Shown: in pieces, positions 60,865 to 64,000 of the stretch
How positions within the stretch are numbered: position 1 is the stretch's first letter
Layout: each line of letters starts with the position of its first letter
Origin: Maribacter sp. HTCC2170
Lineage (GTDB): Bacteria > Bacteroidota > Bacteroidia > Flavobacteriales > Flavobacteriaceae
Direction: 5' to 3'
Assembly (NCBI RefSeq): GCF_000153165.2
Contig: NC_014472.1
Coordinates: 3,344,001-3,408,000 of the forward strand
DNA length: 64,000 nucleotides
Program-made: the position numbers and the translations under genes
Notes under the pieces: model-generated
The model's input: only the letters and a program-made list of their open reading frames with translations
Databases searched by the model: none
Told to the model about the DNA's origin: nothing

Positions 60865-62370
60865 ATGAGGAATAAAGTTACATTAACAGTTTTAATAGTA
60901 TTGATTTTAATTGCTTGCAGAAACTCCACAGAAAAACCAAAAAATCAAATTGAATCTTCTAAATCAATTGAATTAACTTTTAGTTCTTCCAACAAAGAGC
61001 TTGAAAATGCATTCTATTGGGCCAAAGACAAAGCACTGTCTTTTACACATGACAATAACGATCCCGTGGGAGCGTGGTATGAAGCTGCTCTACCTAATAG
61101 AGAGGCTTTTTGTATGAGAGATGTATCACATCAAGCAATAGGTGCAGAAATCCTAGGTTTAGGAAAACATAATCACAATATGTTTTTGAAGTTTGCTCAA
61201 AACATAGATCCTGAAATGGATTATTGCTCCTATTGGGAAATAAATAGACATAATAGGCCTGCACCGGTAGATTATGAAAGTAAAACAGATTTTTGGTACA
61301 ATCTTCCTGCAAATTTTGATGTGCTTTTTAATGCTTTCCGCCTTTATGAATGGACAGGAAATAAGGAATATCTAGAGCATCCCGATTTTCAAAATTTCTA
61401 TGACCTTAGCATGAACCAATATATTGATCATTGGGATTTAGGTGCCGATGAGGTTTTAGCACGAGACCGATCTATGCATATAAAAAAAGAGAACTCAAAA
61501 CCAAGATTTGGAAATAAACGCGGCATCCCTACTTACAATGAAGGCGGGAGAGGAGAAACATTACTAGGTATAGATATGACCGCATCACTGATTGCTGCTC
61601 ATGAATCCTATGCGAAGATTTTAAAAATTTCCGGTGATTCTTTAAAATCAAAATTGCATGAGAAAAAGGCTTTAGAGGAACGTGAGTTCATGAAAAGGTT
61701 TTGGTGGGATTCTAAAAAACAGGAGTACCGTTCTATACTTTATAAAGGTAGTAGTTTTGACTATTTTATGGTAGGGGAAGATCAAGCTTTCTTACATTAT
61801 TTGTATTATTTCGACGCAATTGAAAATCAATCAAAAATCAATGGAGTCATCAAGAATTACCGAGATAATTTTGACAAACTAATTGTTGAGTTAAAATCTT
61901 ACTTACCAATCATGTTCTATGAAAATGGAGATACGGCAATGGCAAATAAAATGATTGTTGACCTATGTGGCCCCAATAATAAAAGAAGGGATTATCCAGA
62001 AAATTCCTTTACGGTGATTGAACATATAACCCGTGGTTTAATGGGAATAAATGGACATGCAGAAATGAACACATTTTCAACAATTTCTCGATTGGAAAAT
62101 GATTCTGTTACTGCAGAAATGAGGGGAATACCAATTCTTTCGAATAAAATATCCGTTACTCATACAGGTCTGAACAAATCTAAAGTTGGCAATATTAAAG
62201 GAGAAATTATATGGTGGAAAGCCCAAATTCCTGGACGACATGAATTTTTATATATAAACGGCAACAAAAAGAAAAGCAAACAAGAAATTAAGCATGGTAA
62301 TGAATATTCTTATCTGTTGGTGCAATTGAATCCAAACGATGCGGCTATTGTAACATCCATTCCTGAATAA
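60865..62370 (+). CDS. Six-hairpin glycosidase-like lipoprotein
   Basis: The 501-residue protein has a lipoprotein signal (Cys18 in ILIACRNS) and a helical repeat body resembling an (alpha/alpha)6 barrel: GAWYEAALPNREAFCMRDVSHQ, YWEINRHNRPAPVDY, NLPANFDVLFNAFRLYEWTG, GIDMTASLIAAHESYAKIL and DYFMVGEDQAFLHYLYYFD. The C-terminus has a beta-rich segment (WWKAQIPGRHEFLYINGNKK). The FCMRDVSHQ motif resembles the acid-bearing WxRD/xMRD segments of several six-hairpin glycosidases. The family number and substrate are not assigned. It converges on the decarboxylase gene with an 11-base gap. Confidence 0.7.
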   Translation: MRNKVTLTVLIVLILIACRNSTEKPKNQIESSKSIELTFSSSNKELENAFYWAKDKALSFTHDNNDPVGAWYEAALPNREAFCMRDVSHQAIGAEILGLGKHNHNMFLKFAQNIDPEMDYCSYWEINRHNRPAPVDYESKTDFWYNLPANFDVLFNAFRLYEWTGNKEYLEHPDFQNFYDLSMNQYIDHWDLGADEVLARDRSMHIKKENSKPRFGNKRGIPTYNEGGRGETLLGIDMTASLIAAHESYAKILKISGDSLKSKLHEKKALEEREFMKRFWWDSKKQEYRSILYKGSSFDYFMVGEDQAFLHYLYYFDAIENQSKINGVIKNYRDNFDKLIVELKSYLPIMFYENGDTAMANKMIVDLCGPNNKRRDYPENSFTVIEHITRGLMGINGHAEMNTFSTISRLENDSVTAEMRGIPILSNKISVTHTGLNKSKVGNIKGEIIWWKAQIPGRHEFLYINGNKKKSKQEIKHGNEYSYLLVQLNPNDAAIVTSIPE

Positions 62371-62381
62371 ATTTTCTTTAA

Positions 62382-63806
62382 TTATTTTACAAGGTTCCCC
62401 AATAATTGTAATGCTAAATCAACTTGCTTCAAATGAGTTCTAAAAGATAGTACAGCAAAACGTATCCAATAGGCGCCATCAATTGTTGTGGATGACAGAA
62501 AAATACGGCCGTCTTGCATAATTTGCTTCACTAATTTCAAATTATAAGCATTGGCATCTTCGGTTTTGGGAACATATCTAAAGATAGCTATTGACAGGTC
62601 TGGCTCTGGCCCCACTTCAAAGCCCAGTTTTTGTATTTCTTCATAAAAGTATTGGCACAATAGTATTTTTTCTTCCAAAGCGGCCCTAAAAGGTGCTACC
62701 CCCAATAACTGAAGGGATATCCACATACGAAGTCCACGAAAATGCTTGGTTAGCTCAGGAGAAAGGTCTGCAGGTGAGGGGTCTTCATCTAGGTTAAACG
62801 CATCTTGCATGTAGTTCGCTGTATAATGATGTGTCTGGTACAAAGCGTCTGTATCCTTTATTAAAACCGCACCGATACCATAAGACAAAAACAAACCTTT
62901 ATGTGGATCAATGGCAATAGAATCGGATAATTCTATGCCCTTAAAAGCAGGCTTTATTCTATTGGAAAGCATAAAAAACCCTCCGTAAGCAGCATCCACA
63001 TGAAACCACAATTTGTTTTCTTTGGCTATACCCCCTATTTTTTTCAATGGGTCAATGGCTCCTGTATCTGTGGTCCCTGCTGAACCAAAAACCATAAATG
63101 GCAATAAACCATTTGCTTTATCTTGTTCAATTTGGATGTTTAGTTTTTCAGGAATCATCTTAAAACTTGAATCCATAGGAATATATCGCACGATACTTTC
63201 CTTCATTCCAGCAACCCGTAATGATTTTTGCACACAATGGTGTAACTGCTTGGTCATATAAATAACACACCTGTCAACATCTTTAGCCTTAATTCCTTTT
63301 GCGTCCCTAGCCGTAGTGATAGCCGAAAGGTTAGCAATGGAACCTCCAGAAGTCAAATTACCCAAGGCCGTGACCGGATAACCAACCATCTTACACATCC
63401 ATCGAAGCAACATATTTTCCATACGCACACCCCCAGGACAGGCAAAGAAAATGCCAGCATAACGATTGGTTATCGCGGCTAGATAATCCCCAAGAGCGGT
63501 GGTAAAAACACCTCCACCAGGAATGTATCCAAAATGACCACCAGATGCTGGGTTTATATTGGGGGTATCCACATTTTCTTTCAAGCATTGCAAAACCTCC
63601 TCAATGGGTTTACCTTCATCTTCGATAGATAAATCTAGGATACCTTTACCCATATTTTCAGAAACGACAAAGGTGTTATTTTGATTGAATTCATCCAGAA
63701 AATTGTCAGCATACTTCTGTACAGAAGTATTCCAATGTGCCCTTTTGTTATTAACTGGTTCCAACTTACGTGAGATATCTTCCAACTCCATTATGCTTTT
63801 TTTCAT
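62382..63806 (-). CDS. Group II PLP-dependent amino-acid decarboxylase (second copy)
   Basis: The 474-residue enzyme has the PLP lysine Lys303 in DPHKGLFLSYG, the pyridine-nitrogen aspartate Asp271 in HVDAAYGGF, LTSGGSIANL (151-160) for phosphate binding and the N-terminal GHFGYIPGGGVFTT loop. It is cytosolic and belongs to the aromatic-L-amino-acid decarboxylase-like class. It differs clearly in sequence from the first copy (at 47 kb), which has DGHKMMMMP at the same site, so the two are old paralogues or were gained separately. The substrate is unknown. Confidence 0.9.
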   Translation of the reverse strand: MKKSIMELEDISRKLEPVNNKRAHWNTSVQKYADNFLDEFNQNNTFVVSENMGKGILDLSIEDEGKPIEEVLQCLKENVDTPNINPASGGHFGYIPGGGVFTTALGDYLAAITNRYAGIFFACPGGVRMENMLLRWMCKMVGYPVTALGNLTSGGSIANLSAITTARDAKGIKAKDVDRCVIYMTKQLHHCVQKSLRVAGMKESIVRYIPMDSSFKMIPEKLNIQIEQDKANGLLPFMVFGSAGTTDTGAIDPLKKIGGIAKENKLWFHVDAAYGGFFMLSNRIKPAFKGIELSDSIAIDPHKGLFLSYGIGAVLIKDTDALYQTHHYTANYMQDAFNLDEDPSPADLSPELTKHFRGLRMWISLQLLGVAPFRAALEEKILLCQYFYEEIQKLGFEVGPEPDLSIAIFRYVPKTEDANAYNLKLVKQIMQDGRIFLSSTTIDGAYWIRFAVLSFRTHLKQVDLALQLLGNLVK

Positions 63807-63974
63807 AAAGCGTAATTACAAAAAATAATTTAACTCAATTAGGAAGTATTGTTATTAATCTGTTCAAAAGAATGAGTTTGTAAGTAAATACCTTATTTCA
63901 TAAGTGTTCTTCTATCAAAAATTTATATTTTTAGTTGTCTTGTTCAACAGATTTAAGATTTATTTTATAAAATA

Positions 63975-64000
63975 ATGAACACGAGTAGAAAAGTTACTTA
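63975..64000 (+). CDS. Possible start of a gene cut by the window end
   Basis: An ATG at 63975 opens a frame (MNTSRKVT) that runs off the window. It lies 168 bases from the divergent decarboxylase start, in a normal promoter-sized gap. With eight codons visible, nothing can be said about its product. Confidence 0.3.

Noticed and set aside
1-64000. Mobile elements, CRISPR arrays, prophage, tRNA or rRNA genes
   Set aside because: No transposase or integrase, no regular direct repeats with spacers, and no tRNA-like or rRNA sequence was recognised in the window.

Overview
This is a 64 kb stretch of chromosome from a member of the Bacteroidota, most likely a marine Flavobacteriaceae (Maribacter/Zobellia/Arenibacter-like; the genus is inference). 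The evidence is AT-rich DNA, many start-proximal elements of the Bacteroidota -7 type (TAnnTTTG), lipoprotein signals ending in SSC/SC, a 950-residue carbamoyl-phosphate synthase large subunit, a GlmU-like protein of the alternative bacterial type, DUF4199 and DUF6515 proteins, and a subtilisin of the lipoprotein class. Gene order is that of ordinary core chromosome. I saw no insertion sequence, prophage, CRISPR array, tRNA or rRNA.

Layout. 0-5 kb: a 38-residue membrane microprotein, a three-gene metal-chelate/cobalamin-type ABC importer (lipoprotein, permease, ATPase with an unusual CTG start), RmuC and a small membrane-anchored protein. 5-9.7 kb: 6-phosphogluconate dehydrogenase facing carB across a bidirectional terminator, then rpmH (L34) with a textbook promoter. 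9.9-15.6 kb: TPR membrane protein, lytic transglycosylase, hydrolase, small GNAT protein, the tRNA methylthiotransferase MtaB, GlmU-like protein and L31 type B. 15.7-20.8 kb: DUF4199 protein, glycosyltransferase, phosphosugar mutase and an MsbA-like exporter. 21-23 kb: an ECF sigma factor, a putative anti-sigma factor with a duplicated PEGYF motif and a Spy-like periplasmic protein, forming an envelope-stress-type module. 23-35 kb: BNR-repeat lipoprotein, Old Yellow Enzyme, RsmB-type methyltransferase, M20 amidohydrolase, purL, GH20 hexosaminidase and a GH10-like lipoprotein.

35-43.3 kb is a fatty-acid degradation region: a long-chain acyl-CoA ligase, a small membrane protein without a normal start codon, then a MarR regulator followed by FadN-, FadA- and FadE-type enzymes. 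A 28-bp perfect palindrome abuts the -7 element of the marR promoter and is the best candidate operator in the window. 43.5-49 kb: subtilisin, M49 peptidase and a group II PLP decarboxylase. 48.7-58.7 kb: a trehalose region (GH15 enzyme divergent from an OtsA-OtsB fusion), followed by a beta-propeller protein with two NTF2-like domains, M28 and M1 peptidases and an uncharacterised GT-A glycosyltransferase. 58.8-64 kb: a 59-residue Cys-rich microprotein, an NPP-type phosphodiesterase with an overlapping SnoaL-like gene, a six-hairpin glycosidase-like lipoprotein and a second PLP decarboxylase.

No large novel defence or biosynthetic system is evident. The items most worth a second look are the marR palindrome, the microproteins missed by length cut-offs, the genes lacking canonical starts, the propeller/NTF2 protein beside otsAB, and the M28 peptidase with a substituted metal ligand.
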